This document shows, piece by piece, positions 17,412 through 27,200 of a DNA stretch of 64,000 nt (position 1 is its first letter; the number at the start of each line of letters is the position of its first letter). The DNA comes from Corynebacterium pollutisoli. Its GTDB lineage: Bacteria; Actinomycetota; Actinomycetes; Mycobacteriales; Mycobacteriaceae. The stretch covers positions 310,001 through 374,000 of the forward strand of contig NZ_FXAR01000001.1 in NCBI RefSeq assembly GCF_900177745.1, in the 5' to 3' direction. Below the pieces are notes generated by a model. The model had not been told where the DNA came from, made no database searches, and saw only the letters and a list, made by a program, of their open reading frames with translations. The position numbers were made by a program, and so were the translations under genes.

Positions 17412-18016
17412 CCGCCGAGCAACATCCCGAGGCGCTCGAACCACTCCGGCTGGCCGGTCGCGTGGCCCTGGTGCCAGGCGTGGGCGGCATCCGGGCTGAG
17501 CAGCCCGGTGACCGTGAGAATCTCCCGGGTGAACTCCAGCGGGCTGCTGCCCGGGGCGGTGATGAGGGCACCGTCGACGACGACCCGCGCCGCCTCGTAG
17601 AGGTGGGTGCCCCCGTAGCCGCTGGCGGCGAGGAACCCGGGCGCATTGCTGGTGTGGTGCCGGTCGTCGAGAAGCCCACGGCGGGCCAGCCCCAGGGTGG
17701 CACCGCAGATGGCGGCCACCGGCTGCTCGTGGGTGAGCCGGTCGGCGGCGAGCCCGAGGATCGCGTCATGGCGGGCATCCCAGGTCTCCCCGCCGGGCAG
17801 GACGAGCATGTCGATGTGGGCGGGATCGAGGTCGCTGAGCTTGTACTCCGGGCGCAGCGTCAGCCCGCCGAGGGTGGTGACCTCCGCGGTGCTGTCACCG
17901 GCCACGATGAGGTCGACGGGCAGACCCGCGCCGCGCAGCTGGGCCAGGGTGCCGACGAGGTGGCCGTACTCCCAGTCGGCCATGGTGTCGAAGGCGTAGA
18001 GCACAACGGTCGTCAT
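17408..18016 (-). CDS. DJ-1/PfpI family glutamine-amidotransferase-like protein
   Basis: 202 residues with the class I amidotransferase-like fold. The conserved VLPGGETWD loop holds the glutamate-type residue, and the nucleophile elbow AICGATLGLA gives cysteine about residue 104. DJ-1/PfpI members act as glyoxalases, deglycases or proteases; this branch (type 1 glutamine amidotransferase) is uncharacterised. The start ATG 18016 is 6 nt after TAGCGT (18023-18028 on this strand), leaderless in form. A GlxR-like palindrome sits immediately upstream of that box, so catabolite control is likely. Confidence 0.85.
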   Translation of the reverse strand: MTTVVLYAFDTMADWEYGHLVGTLAQLRGAGLPVDLIVAGDSTAEVTTLGGLTLRPEYKLSDLDPAHIDMLVLPGGETWDARHDAILGLAADRLTHEQPVAAICGATLGLARRGLLDDRHHTSNAPGFLAASGYGGTHLYEAARVVVDGALITAPGSSPLEFTREILTVTGLLSPDAAHAWHQGHATGQPEWFERLGMLLGG

Positions 18017-18031
18017 GCCGCTACGCTACCC

Positions 18032-18047
18032 TGTGATCTGGATCACC
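18032..18047. promoter_or_regulatory. GlxR-type palindrome upstream of DJ-1 gene
   Basis: TGTGATCTGGATCACC contains a perfect inverted repeat GTGATC-TG-GATCAC and matches TGTGA-N6-TCACA except at the last base. It lies just upstream of the TAGCGT -10 of the minus-strand gene and overlaps the end of the galactokinase-like gene. Confidence 0.55.
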
Positions 18048-19326
18048 GTCCAGCATCGGCGAGGCCCGCCACGCGGCCGCGACCCAGGCGGATGACCGCC
18101 AGGCCGTCGTCGGCGAGATCCTGCGTGAAGTTCGGGGCGCGACGGGTCTCGACTCCCGCGATGACCGCCTCCACGTTGCCCGCCGAGGCCGCGCGGGCAC
18201 CGAGCGCGCCGCGGACGATGCACAACTGCACCATCGCCTCGGAACCCAGCAGGCCGTAGGGGCCGGTGAGTCCCGACTGCGACTGGGCGATGAGGTGCCA
18301 GATGTCGTCAATGCGGCGGGCCCGCAGTGCGCGAGCCATGCGCAGACCGCGCTCGGTCTCCCGCTCCTCGAATGCCAGCCACGCAGCCGCGTCGCCGATC
18401 TCGGGCGTGTTCTCCTCGCCGTGGACCTTGTGTACCGCGGTCAGCCATTCGATGACGCGCTGGGAGGCGTCGGGCAGCAGGCGCAGCGACTCGGTGCCGA
18501 ACGCGCGGCACGCCTCCTCGACGAAACGACGACGACGCAGAATCTCCGCGGAGCGGTCGACGCGGGCCTGCTCCACTGTGATGGCGTAGAACTCCAGGTC
18601 GCCGGACTGCGGGTGTGGGGCCTGCGTGACCGAACCATCCGCGTAGTCGATGACCGACACCGAGTCGTACTGCCCCCGCAGCGCCGCCGTGTAGCGGGCG
18701 CGGAGCGGCGGAACCGGGGAGAACATCTCGGCGGCCTGATGGCAGACCTCGGCGATGCGGGCGCGCACCGGGGCATCGTCGAGATCATCGCCGTCACCCA
18801 GCAGGGCCAGGGCAAAGGCGACGCCGCGGGCGGCCTCGTCGCCGAGACCCGCCCCGTCCGGAATGTCGTTGACGATCGTGACGTCGAGGCCACCCGTGTC
18901 CCGCGACAGCAGCTGCCGGTTGATGAGCGTCCACACGATCCCCGCCAGCTGCACCGCCAGACCGCCCTCGGGGGCGGGCGGAGTCTCCGGACGCCCCCGC
19001 TCATCGATGACCGGCTGACGCGCCGCCGCCAGATCGGCGATGACGCCCATGCTCACCTCGTCGGTGAGCTTCTCGACGCCGTGCGCCGTCGTGTCGTGCA
19101 TCGTGACCGAGACCAGGTCGTCGGCGCGCGGGGACAGAGCCACCGCCACCTCCGGTTCGGCGAGTGCCGCGAGGACCACACCCCCGGAGTGGTCCACGTG
19201 CTCACCGATGAGCAGCCACGTCGCCGGGGCGTGCGCCACATGGGACGGGGCGCGTCCGGTCCTCTCCTGGTGGGCGGTGGTCGCGCGCTCGGCGACCGGC
19301 ACATCGTTCACGGGCCACATCGGCAT
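18043..19326 (-). CDS. galactokinase-like GHMP protein with degenerate motifs
   Basis: 427 residues. It aligns in outline with galactokinases: GEHVDHSGG at 41-49 corresponds to GEHTDYxGG, and IPDGAGL, about residue 165, to the ATP-binding PxGxGLSSS. The match then breaks down. The serines of GLSSS are replaced (GAGLGDEAA), the arginine before IGEH is absent and no KxxGAGxGG motif is recognisable near the C-terminus. It may be an inactive homologue or one with changed specificity. The start at 19326 has AAGGAG upstream. No other Leloir-pathway gene is nearby. Confidence 0.7.
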   Translation of the reverse strand: MPMWPVNDVPVAERATTAHQERTGRAPSHVAHAPATWLLIGEHVDHSGGVVLAALAEPEVAVALSPRADDLVSVTMHDTTAHGVEKLTDEVSMGVIADLAAARQPVIDERGRPETPPAPEGGLAVQLAGIVWTLINRQLLSRDTGGLDVTIVNDIPDGAGLGDEAARGVAFALALLGDGDDLDDAPVRARIAEVCHQAAEMFSPVPPLRARYTAALRGQYDSVSVIDYADGSVTQAPHPQSGDLEFYAITVEQARVDRSAEILRRRRFVEEACRAFGTESLRLLPDASQRVIEWLTAVHKVHGEENTPEIGDAAAWLAFEERETERGLRMARALRARRIDDIWHLIAQSQSGLTGPYGLLGSEAMVQLCIVRGALGARAASAGNVEAVIAGVETRRAPNFTQDLADDGLAVIRLGRGRVAGLADAGR

Positions 19327-19438
19327 GTTCTCGATCTCCTTACATTCGTGACATTCCCCACCTTAGTCGTCGACCCCATCCCCCGAGCACAGGTAGCCTG
19401 GGCTGCATAGAACACCCGAATCTCCGTAGGAGGACAGC

Positions 19439-19660
19439 ATGGAACCCGATGACCTGAAGTGGTACTTCGACCCGTCGACCGGTGAGGTCACCCAGGGCAA
19501 GGAAGGATCCTGGGACGACCGCATGGGCCCCTACGACACCCGCGAGGAGGCCGCCGGTGCCCTCGAGCGGGCCGCGGCCCGTAACGCCGCCGCCGACGCC
19601 GAGGATGAGGCGGACGACGACTGGGGCGAGCCGGCGTCCTGGGAGCACGACAAGAAGTAG
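19439..19660 (+). CDS. small acidic conserved protein
   Basis: 73 residues. The N-terminal half, WYFDPSTGEV...RMGPYDTREEAAGALE, has the GPY-x-T-x-EEA pattern seen in SPOR-like small actinobacterial proteins. The C-terminus is a run of acidic residues ending WEHDKK. There is no signal peptide. The start is well marked by AGGAGG, 7 nt before the ATG. It is a single gene ended by a strong hairpin. Function is unknown. Confidence 0.8.
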   Translation: MEPDDLKWYFDPSTGEVTQGKEGSWDDRMGPYDTREEAAGALERAAARNAAADAEDEADDDWGEPASWEHDKK

Positions 19661-19674
19661 CCCGACCCCGAGCC

Positions 19675-19711
19675 AGCCCCGCCCACCGGCGACCTTCCGG
19701 TGGGCGGGGCT
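19675..19711. terminator. strong bidirectional hairpin
   Basis: Bases 19675-19689 (AGCCCCGCCCACCGG) are perfectly complementary to 19697-19711, giving a 15-bp stem with a 7-nt loop between convergent genes. Confidence 0.75.
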
Positions 19712-19725
19712 GTGATGTGCGGCGG

Positions 19726-21546
19726 CTACTTCCTGTTCTTCTTGGCTGCCTTCTCGGCCTTCTTGCGCTCCTCCTTGCGGTTCTCCTTCACCGACTTCAT
19801 GAGGCGCTCGTAAGCCGCCTTGATGGCCTTGACCTCCTCGGCGTACACCTCGAGGGACTTCATTCCGATCGCGCGCTCACGCTGGTAGAGCAGCCCGTAG
19901 CCGAAGGTGTCCTCGCCACGGCGGCGGGCCGCGTTGGCCATGTGGACGAGCTTGTCGCGGGAGGTCACCGCATCCTGGAAGTCACCGAGGCTCGACTGCA
20001 TCGCCTTGCAGGCGTTGTAGAGGCGCTTGGTCTTCAGCTTCGTGGCCGCACCGACCGCCTCGGCGGCGTAGCGCAGCTTCTTGGCGGACTTGCGCATGTC
20101 GTGGAAGTACTCCTCACGCTCGTGCAGCGTGAGCTCCAGGTTGTCCCAGTTGTCCACGGCCTTCTTGTGACGCTTCATCAGCTTCCGGTAGGCCTGCTCG
20201 AGGTGCTCGGAGAGGATCTGCTCGACCTCCTCCGGGGTCTGGGCGTGACGCACCTGGGTTTCCGGGGGCAGGTCGACCTCCTCCGGGTCGACACCGTCGG
20301 TGGCCACCTCCATGACCGGATGGCCGGGCCCGCCCTCGGCGACCATCTCGAGATCGGCGGCGGCCTCCTCTTCGGTGACGGGCTCCGCGATTCCCTCCTG
20401 CGGGACGGGCATGTAGGCGTGGGCGCCGGCCACCGGAGGATCGGCCAGGAGGGCATCGATGGCGTCGAGCAGGTCGAGGTAGCGGTCGGAGTTGAGCGTG
20501 GCGACGACACGGCGGTGGGCGCGGCGGTACTCCTCACCCATGTCGTGGCGCAGGTGTTCACGGGTGGTCTCGTCGAGGACATCGGAGTCCTCCGAGTCGA
20601 GCAGGCGGAGGAAGCGCTCCTCCACGACCTCGGCGTCGCGGGCGTAGCCGAGCATGCCGGCCAGCAGCTTCAGCTCGGACTCGATGTACTCCAGTTCCTC
20701 ACCGCCGAGGATGCCGTTGAAGGTCTCCATGTGGCTGCGCAGCTCACGGGTGGCCACGCGCATCTGGTGGACGGAGTCCCACTCGTCGCGACGAACCTTC
20801 GGGTCGTACTCGTGCAGCTTGTCGCGGTTGAGCTTGAGGGCGGCGATGACCGCTGCAGCCGGAGACTCCGGGTCGACATCCGCGTTGACCAGGAACGGCG
20901 GCAGCGGTGCGGAGGAACCGGAGTCGCCGAGCGCCATGGCCAGCTTCGAGGGTGAGGAGGAGACCCGGGCACCGGCGCTGACGAAGACCTGGGAGGCGGA
21001 CAGCAGCAGCGGGTTGCCCACCGTCGTGGCCGGAGTCTCACCGGACAGCTCGATCTCCCACTCACGCCATGCGGTGTGAGCCCCACCCTGCAGCAGTGAC
21101 CAGGCGGAGACGTGATCGTCGCAGAACTCGGCGACCGGGGTGCCGTCGGCGGACGCCAGGGTCGACTCCACGCGCTCGTTGTCCACCTGTGCGATGGGGT
21201 GGAGCTCCTCGCGGCGCACGAGGGCCCGCACCTGGGCGACGATGTCCTCCGGCACCTCGTAGCGGCCGTTGACCATCTCACCCAGCGGGGCGTGGATCTC
21301 CAGACGGCCACCGACACCAGGGAGCTTGATGTGCCAGCCGTCGTCGTCCCCACCCTCGCGGCGACGCAAGGTGATCTTGGAACGGGTCAGGCGCAGGTCG
21401 GCGGTGTCGTAGTAGATGGCGGACAGGCGGTGGGTCTTCGTCGACGCAATGGAGTCGACCCCCTCCAGCCGGGTGAGATCCGGGACGACGGCGGTGCTCG
21501 GGACGGCGAACTTCGCCTCGACTTCGAGGAACGTGCTGGTGGACAT
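19726..21546 (-). CDS. CYTH and CHAD domain protein
   Basis: 606 residues. The CYTH triphosphate-tunnel domain occupies about 1-210: EVEAKFAV is the ExExK motif and IYYDTADLRL, ITLRRR and WHIKLPG are typical tunnel strands. A CHAD helical domain follows from about 230 to 560, with VHQMRVATRELRS and a second VHDMRK-like half (FHDMRKSAKKLRYA). It is split by an acidic insert (about 380-460). The C-terminus is lysine-rich. CHAD domains bind polyphosphate; CYTH domains hydrolyse or cyclise triphosphates, so a polyphosphate-linked role is likely. The start at 21546 (MSTSTFLEV) has AGGAGG; the longer upstream frame has no homology. Confidence 0.9.
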   Translation of the reverse strand: MSTSTFLEVEAKFAVPSTAVVPDLTRLEGVDSIASTKTHRLSAIYYDTADLRLTRSKITLRRREGGDDDGWHIKLPGVGGRLEIHAPLGEMVNGRYEVPEDIVAQVRALVRREELHPIAQVDNERVESTLASADGTPVAEFCDDHVSAWSLLQGGAHTAWREWEIELSGETPATTVGNPLLLSASQVFVSAGARVSSSPSKLAMALGDSGSSAPLPPFLVNADVDPESPAAAVIAALKLNRDKLHEYDPKVRRDEWDSVHQMRVATRELRSHMETFNGILGGEELEYIESELKLLAGMLGYARDAEVVEERFLRLLDSEDSDVLDETTREHLRHDMGEEYRRAHRRVVATLNSDRYLDLLDAIDALLADPPVAGAHAYMPVPQEGIAEPVTEEEAAADLEMVAEGGPGHPVMEVATDGVDPEEVDLPPETQVRHAQTPEEVEQILSEHLEQAYRKLMKRHKKAVDNWDNLELTLHEREEYFHDMRKSAKKLRYAAEAVGAATKLKTKRLYNACKAMQSSLGDFQDAVTSRDKLVHMANAARRRGEDTFGYGLLYQRERAIGMKSLEVYAEEVKAIKAAYERLMKSVKENRKEERKKAEKAAKKNRK

Positions 21547-21614
21547 GGCTGAATCCTCCTGGGTGGCTGCCGGTGGAAGGGGAGGTGTGATCTGTTGATT
21601 CCAATCTACCGCTG

Positions 21615-22700
21615 TCAGGCACCGCCCACGGCAGTCCTCTCCGGGCCGAGGTGTGAGCGCTCGGCCGCGCGGATGCCGTCCGTTGCTCCCGGGGCGTGGA
21701 AACGGTGGCTCATGGACAGTGTCGCGGTGTGCGGGAAGATCCGGGCGAACGCCTCCTCGGCGATGACGCTGCGCTTCGCCAGAACCGGCAGGGCACGGGC
21801 CTGTTCCTCCGGGCTCGTCTCGGTGGAGGAGGTCGCCTCGGTGAGCAGGTCGCCGATGCGGTAGGCGTAGCTCTGCAGGAAGGATCGTCGGTAGGCTGCG
21901 GTCTCTCCCCGGTGGGCGGCCGCGACCGCGCCAGGGGAGTGGCGCATGAAGTGGTCCCGCTGACGGTTGAGGCTGGCGAACAGCTCCGCGGTGTGCTGCA
22001 CGTCGTCCGGGTGGCCGACGAGTGCGGCGATACCCACCTCGGTGCTGAGGATGGCCCGGCAGGAGTTGGCGACGGCGATGTTCGCCAGCAACAGGTGCTG
22101 GAACCGGACCCAGGGGGCGGTGAGGTGGATGCGGACGGTCACCACCGCGCCCGGTGCAGTGTCGTCCCCGTCGAGGCTGTCGATGCGGTAACGCTGGCGC
22201 AACTGCTGGGCCTTGGCGATGAGTGTCTCCGCCTCCTCTGAGAAGGTCGTCGATTCCGCCTTCTTCAGCAGGCCGGTGATCCGGTGGCGGGCCCGTTGTT
22301 GTTCCGGGGTGAGGGTGTCCGCCCCGGCCGACTGCAGGCACGCCAGGTCCGTGAGATCGTCGGTTCCCGACAGGCAGGGGAGTCCGTCGACCGCTTCCAG
22401 GAGCGGCTCGAGTTCGGAGACCGGGGCGAGGGGGCGCCGCCGGAGGGAGGGTGGGCGACACTGGCGCTGCCAGGCGGTGCGGATCCGGTCGGGTGCCACC
22501 GCGGTGACCTGTCGCAGAACCGATCGCAGATGTGGGTCGATGGTGGGGCCGGCGACGTGACGGAGGTCGTCGGGTGCCCAACCGTGGCGGGCCAGATGGA
22601 TGAGGCGGTCGCTGAGCATGATCTGGAGGGCGGCGCGGTAATTGTCGTCGGAGAACGAGGGGGCGTCGTCGAAATTGAGGGACCGGTGGGGAGAGTTCAT
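21615..22700 (-). CDS. DUF2786 domain protein
   Basis: 361 residues. The block ITGLLKKAESTTFSEEAETLIAKAQQL, about residues 140-170, is the DUF2786 signature (I-x-LL-KAEST-x-x-EAE-x-x-KA). Downstream is a long mixed region with AYRRSFLQSYAYRIGDLL, common in actinobacterial members. No catalytic motif is recognisable. The start ATG 22700 follows AAGGAG. The gene is divergent from glnA2 and 68 bases upstream of the CYTH-CHAD gene, possibly co-transcribed. DUF2786 proteins are often encoded in phages or mobile DNA, but the surroundings here are ordinary. Confidence 0.8.
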   Translation of the reverse strand: MNSPHRSLNFDDAPSFSDDNYRAALQIMLSDRLIHLARHGWAPDDLRHVAGPTIDPHLRSVLRQVTAVAPDRIRTAWQRQCRPPSLRRRPLAPVSELEPLLEAVDGLPCLSGTDDLTDLACLQSAGADTLTPEQQRARHRITGLLKKAESTTFSEEAETLIAKAQQLRQRYRIDSLDGDDTAPGAVVTVRIHLTAPWVRFQHLLLANIAVANSCRAILSTEVGIAALVGHPDDVQHTAELFASLNRQRDHFMRHSPGAVAAAHRGETAAYRRSFLQSYAYRIGDLLTEATSSTETSPEEQARALPVLAKRSVIAEEAFARIFPHTATLSMSHRFHAPGATDGIRAAERSHLGPERTAVGGA

Positions 22701-22883
22701 CGTGGGACTCCTTACGAATGGACGTTCGATCGGGTGGTGTGCCTGCAGTAGATCACCCGCCCCGAACATGGCCACCCCCGCTTCTGTCGCTTACCCGTTC
22801 TGACCAGGTGAGTCTGGGTGAATTCACCACCCCCGATCCTGAGTTCCGTCGCAGAGCCGGCACAGTCATGTCGGGTGCGCAAT

Positions 22884-22889
22884 TAGAGT
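22884..22889 (+). promoter_or_regulatory. -10 box of glnA2
   Basis: TAGAGT ends 7 nt before ATG 22897 and no ribosome site intervenes, pointing to a leaderless transcript. Confidence 0.55.
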
Positions 22890-22896
22890 TGGGTTC

Positions 22897-24234
22897 ATGA
22901 ATCGCCAACAGGAATTCGTGCTCCGTGCGGTCGAAGAGAGGGACATCCGATTCATCCGGCTGTGGTTCACCGACATCCTCGGGTACCTCAAGTCCGTGAT
23001 GATGAGCCCATCCGAACTGGAGGGCGCGTTCGAGGAGGGGGTCGGCTTCGACGGCTCCTCCATCGAGGGCTTGTCCCGCATCTCCGAGTCGGACACCATC
23101 GCCCTGCCGGACCCCTCCACCTTCCAGGTGCTGCCGTTCGACACCGACAACCCCGAACTGCAGACGGCGCGGATGTTCTGCGACATCACCATGCCCGACG
23201 GCCAACCCTCCTGGTCGGACCCGCGGCAGATCCTCCGTCGGCAGGTCGAGCTGGCCGCCGATGAGGGCTTCACCTGCATGATCTCCCCGGAGGTCGAGTT
23301 CTATCTGTTCAGCGAGGGAGCCGGCCCGGGGGAGATCATCCCGACGGACAACGGCGGCTACTTCGACCAGGCGACGCACAACATGGCACCCCGCTTCCGT
23401 CGGGAAGCGATGACCGCGCTCGACGCCATGGGCATCGCGACCGAGTTCTCGCACCACGAGACCGCGCCGGGTCAGCAGGAGATCGATCTGCGGCACGCGG
23501 ATGCCCTGACCATGGCCGACAGCATCATGACGTTCCGCTACCTCATCAAGCAGGTGGCCACCGCCAACGGCGTCCGCGCCACGTTCATGCCCAAGCCCTT
23601 CACCGAGTACGCGGGCTCGGCGATGCACTCGCACATCTCCCTGTTCGAGGGCGACACCAACGCCTTCCACGACCCGGACGACGAGATCTCCCTGTCGAAG
23701 ACGGCGAAGCACTTCATCGCCGGCATCCTGCGGCACGCGCAGGAGATCTCCGCGGTGACCAACCAGTGGCCGAACTCCTACAAGCGCATCGTGTTCGGCA
23801 ACGAGGCCCCGACGTCCGCCACGTGGGGTGTCTCCAACCGCTCGGCGCTGGTGAGGGTGCCCACCTACCGACTGGCGAAGGCGGATTCCCGTCGTGTCGA
23901 GGTCCGTTCCCTCGACTCGGCCTGCAACCCTTACCTGGCGTTCTCGGTCCTGCTCGGCGCGGGTCTCAAGGGCATCCGGGAGGAGTACGAGCTCGAGGAT
24001 CCGGCCGAGGACGACATCTCGGCACTGACCCGCCGCGAGCGTCTGGCCATGGGCTACAAGGACCTGCCGGCCTCCCTCGACCAGGCGCTGCGGGTGCTGG
24101 AGAAGTCCGACTTCGTCGCCGACATCCTCGGCGAGCAGGTCTACGAGTACTTCCTGCGGTCCAAGTGGAACGAGTGGCACAACTACCAGGAGCAGATCAC
24201 GCCCTGGGAGCTGCGGAACACTCTGGACTACTGA
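22897..24234 (+). CDS. glnA2: type I glutamine synthetase, GlnA2
   Basis: 445 residues. Glutamine synthetase I motifs are present: VGFDGSSIEG, the ATP/glutamate-binding EVEFYLF and HHETAPGQQEIDLR, FMPKPF, and the NRSALVRVP glutamate-binding block. It is the short alpha-type lacking the insert, and in place of the adenylylation loop [10 protein letters not shown] it has DISALTRRERLAMGYKDLP. It should therefore not be controlled by GlnE, although glnE follows only 31 bases downstream. In C. glutamicum the glnA2-glnE pair is likewise adjacent. Mycobacterial GlnA2 relatives have weak or other ligase activities. Confidence 0.93.
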   Translation: MNRQQEFVLRAVEERDIRFIRLWFTDILGYLKSVMMSPSELEGAFEEGVGFDGSSIEGLSRISESDTIALPDPSTFQVLPFDTDNPELQTARMFCDITMPDGQPSWSDPRQILRRQVELAADEGFTCMISPEVEFYLFSEGAGPGEIIPTDNGGYFDQATHNMAPRFRREAMTALDAMGIATEFSHHETAPGQQEIDLRHADALTMADSIMTFRYLIKQVATANGVRATFMPKPFTEYAGSAMHSHISLFEGDTNAFHDPDDEISLSKTAKHFIAGILRHAQEISAVTNQWPNSYKRIVFGNEAPTSATWGVSNRSALVRVPTYRLAKADSRRVEVRSLDSACNPYLAFSVLLGAGLKGIREEYELEDPAEDDISALTRRERLAMGYKDLPASLDQALRVLEKSDFVADILGEQVYEYFLRSKWNEWHNYQEQITPWELRNTLDY

Positions 24235-24265
24235 CCCATTTTCAGAGCGTAGGAGAGCAGCGAGC

Positions 24266-27200
24266 ATGACCCGCACCATCGTCCCGTCGCCGGCGGTCCT
24301 CAGCCTCACCGGCCCCCGCGCCGCCGAGGACCTCGCCCACCTGGGCTGGGACAACGAGGAATCCGTCGACCTGCTGTGGGCGCTGGCCGGGTCCGGCGAC
24401 GCCGATCTGGCCCTCAACACGCTCATCCGCATCGTCTCCGCCCTCGGCAACGACCGCGCGGAACTCGACGACGCCCTGCGCCGCGACGCCGGGCTGCGCG
24501 TCCGCCTCTTCGCCCTGCTCGGCGGGTCCACAGCCCTCGGCGACCACCTGGCCGCCAACCCGCACCTGTGGCAGGAACTCGCCCGCGGCCTGCCCACCCC
24601 GGAGGAACTCATGCAGGCGATGCTGGGCGCGGTCGACGCCGTCCCCGCCGAGTTCGACGTCGCCGAGGAACCCGAGGGCGTCACCGACACCGCGACCACC
24701 GACCTGACCACCCCCGGCACCTACCGCGCCAGGATCGCCGAACCGCAGGCGGCCACCGCCCTCCGGCTGACCTACCGCACCCTCATCATGCGGATCGCCG
24801 CCCACGACCTCGCCGGCACCTTCGCCGCTCGCCGCGGGGAGGTCCCCGAACAGCCCGTCATTCCGTTCACCACCGTGACCGGCCTGCTCACCGCCTTAGC
24901 TGATGCCGCGCTCACCGCCGCTCTCGCCGTCGCCGTGGCGGGCGTCTACGGGGAGGAGAAGGGCGTCGACACACGCCTGGCCGTCATGGCCATGGGCAAG
25001 TGCGGCGCCGGGGAACTCAACTACATCTCCGACGTCGACGTCATCTTCGTCGCCGAACCCGCCACCCCGAAGGCCACCCGCCTGGCCGGCGAGTTCATGC
25101 GGATCGGCTCGAAGGCCTTCTTCGAGGTCGACGCCAACCTCCGCCCGGAGGGCAAGTCCGGGGCGCTGGCGCGCACCCTCGACAGCCACCTCGCCTACTA
25201 CAAGCGCTGGGCCGAGACCTGGGAGTTCCAGGCACTGCTCAAGGCCCGCCCCATGACCGGCTCCATGGACCTGGGGCGTGACTACATCGAGGCGCTGGCC
25301 CCCATGGTGTGGACCGCCTCGCAGCGCGACTCCTTCGTCGACGACGTGCAGGCGATGCGCCGCCGCGTGCTGGAGAACGTGCCCGAGGCGATGCGCGACC
25401 GCGAGCTCAAGCTCGGAACCGGCGGCCTGCGCGATGTGGAGTTCGCCATCCAGCTGCTGCAGCTGGTCCACGGCCGCTCCGATGAATCCCTGCGCGTCCT
25501 GTCCACGGTGGACGCGCTGGAGGCGCTCGTCCACGGCGGCTATGTCGGTCGCGAGGACGGGCACCAGCTCATCGAGGCCTACGAGTTCCTCCGTCTGCTC
25601 GAGCACCGCCTGCAGCTGCACCGACTGCGCCGGACCCACACCATGCCGGCGGACGATGACCAGCGCAACCTCGCCTGGCTCGCCGCCACCTCCGGCTTCT
25701 CCGCCTCCGGCAAGAAGACGGCCGTCGACGCCATGCAGAAGCACCTGCGCGGTATCCGTCTGCTCATCTCCGACCTGCACCAGCGCCTGTTCTACCGGCC
25801 GCTGCTGCACACCGTGGTCAACCTCTCCGTCGACGAGATCACCCTGTCCCCGGAGGCAGCGAAGCTGCAGCTGGCGGCCCTCGGCTACCGTCACCCGGCC
25901 CGCGCATTCGAGCATCTCACCGCCCTGGCGGCCGGCGGGTCCCGCAAGGCGAAGCTGCAGGCCATGCTCCTGCCGACGCTGATGACCTGGCTGTCGGACA
26001 CCGCTGACCCGGATGCGGGTCTGCTCAACTACCGCAAACTCTCCGACGCCGCGTACAACCGCGTGTGGTTCCTGCGCATGCTGCGCGACGAGGGGGTCGT
26101 GGGCCAGCGGCTCATGCGCATCCTCGGTACCTCGCCGTACACGTCGGACCTCATCATCTCCTCGCCGGACTTCGTCAAGCAGCTCGGTGACGGTGCCAGC
26201 GGGCCGAAGGTCATGGATCCGGCTCCGGACCAGGTGTGCAAGGCCCTGGTGGCCTCCTCGAAACGGCACATGGATCCGGACCGGGCCGTCTCCGTGGCGC
26301 GCTCGTTGCGGCGCGTCGAACTGGCGCGCATCGCCTCGGCCGACCTGCTCGACTTCATGCCCGTCGACCAGGTGTGCATGGAGCTCTCCCTCGTGTGGGA
26401 TGCGGTGCTGCAGGCCAGCCTGCTCGCGGAGGTGCGGTGGAGCCTCGATCAGCTGGGTCTCGAGGAACCCCCGGCCCGCATCGCGATCATCGGCATGGGC
26501 CGTCTCGGCGGTGCCGAACTCGGCTACGGTTCCGACGCGGACGTCATGTTTGTCTGCGACCCGGTGGACGGGGTGGAGGACACCGAGGCGGTGAAGTGGG
26601 CGACGAGCATCTGTGACGGTATGCGCGCCCGCCTGTCGAAGCCCTCCGGCGACCCTCCGCTCGAGGTCGATCTGGGACTGCGCCCCGAGGGCCGCTCCGG
26701 TGCTGCTGTACGCACCATCGAGTCGTACGAGCGCTACTACCGCGAGTGGGGCGAGGTGTGGGAGATCCAGGCGCTGCTCCGCGCAACCGTGGTCGCCGGC
26801 GACGAGGACCTGGGACGCCGCTTCCTGGAGATGATCGACCGGTTCCGCTATCCGGAGGAGGGGGCGTCGGCAAGCGACATCCGCGAGATCCGCCGGATGA
26901 AGGCGCGCATCGACGACGAGCGACTACCCCGCGGCGCGGACCGCAACACCCACACCAAGCTGGGGCGCGGCGCGCTCACCGACATCGAGTGGACGGCGCA
27001 GCTGCTCACCATGATGCACGCCCACGAGCATGAGGAACTCCACAACACCTCGACGCTCGAGGTACTCGACGTCGTCGCGGAGAAGAAGATCATCCCCGCC
27101 GAGCAGGTCGCCGTCCTCCGGGAGGCGTGGCTGTGCGCCACGAACGCCCGCAACGCCCTCGTGCTGGTCAAGGGGCGTCGCACGGATCAGCTCCCCGGAC

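Noticed and set aside
21547..22581. N-terminal extension of the CYTH-CHAD protein
   Set aside because: The frame is open upstream of 21546 but overlaps the DUF2786 gene, is Pro/Arg-rich without homology, and AGGAGG marks ATG 21546.
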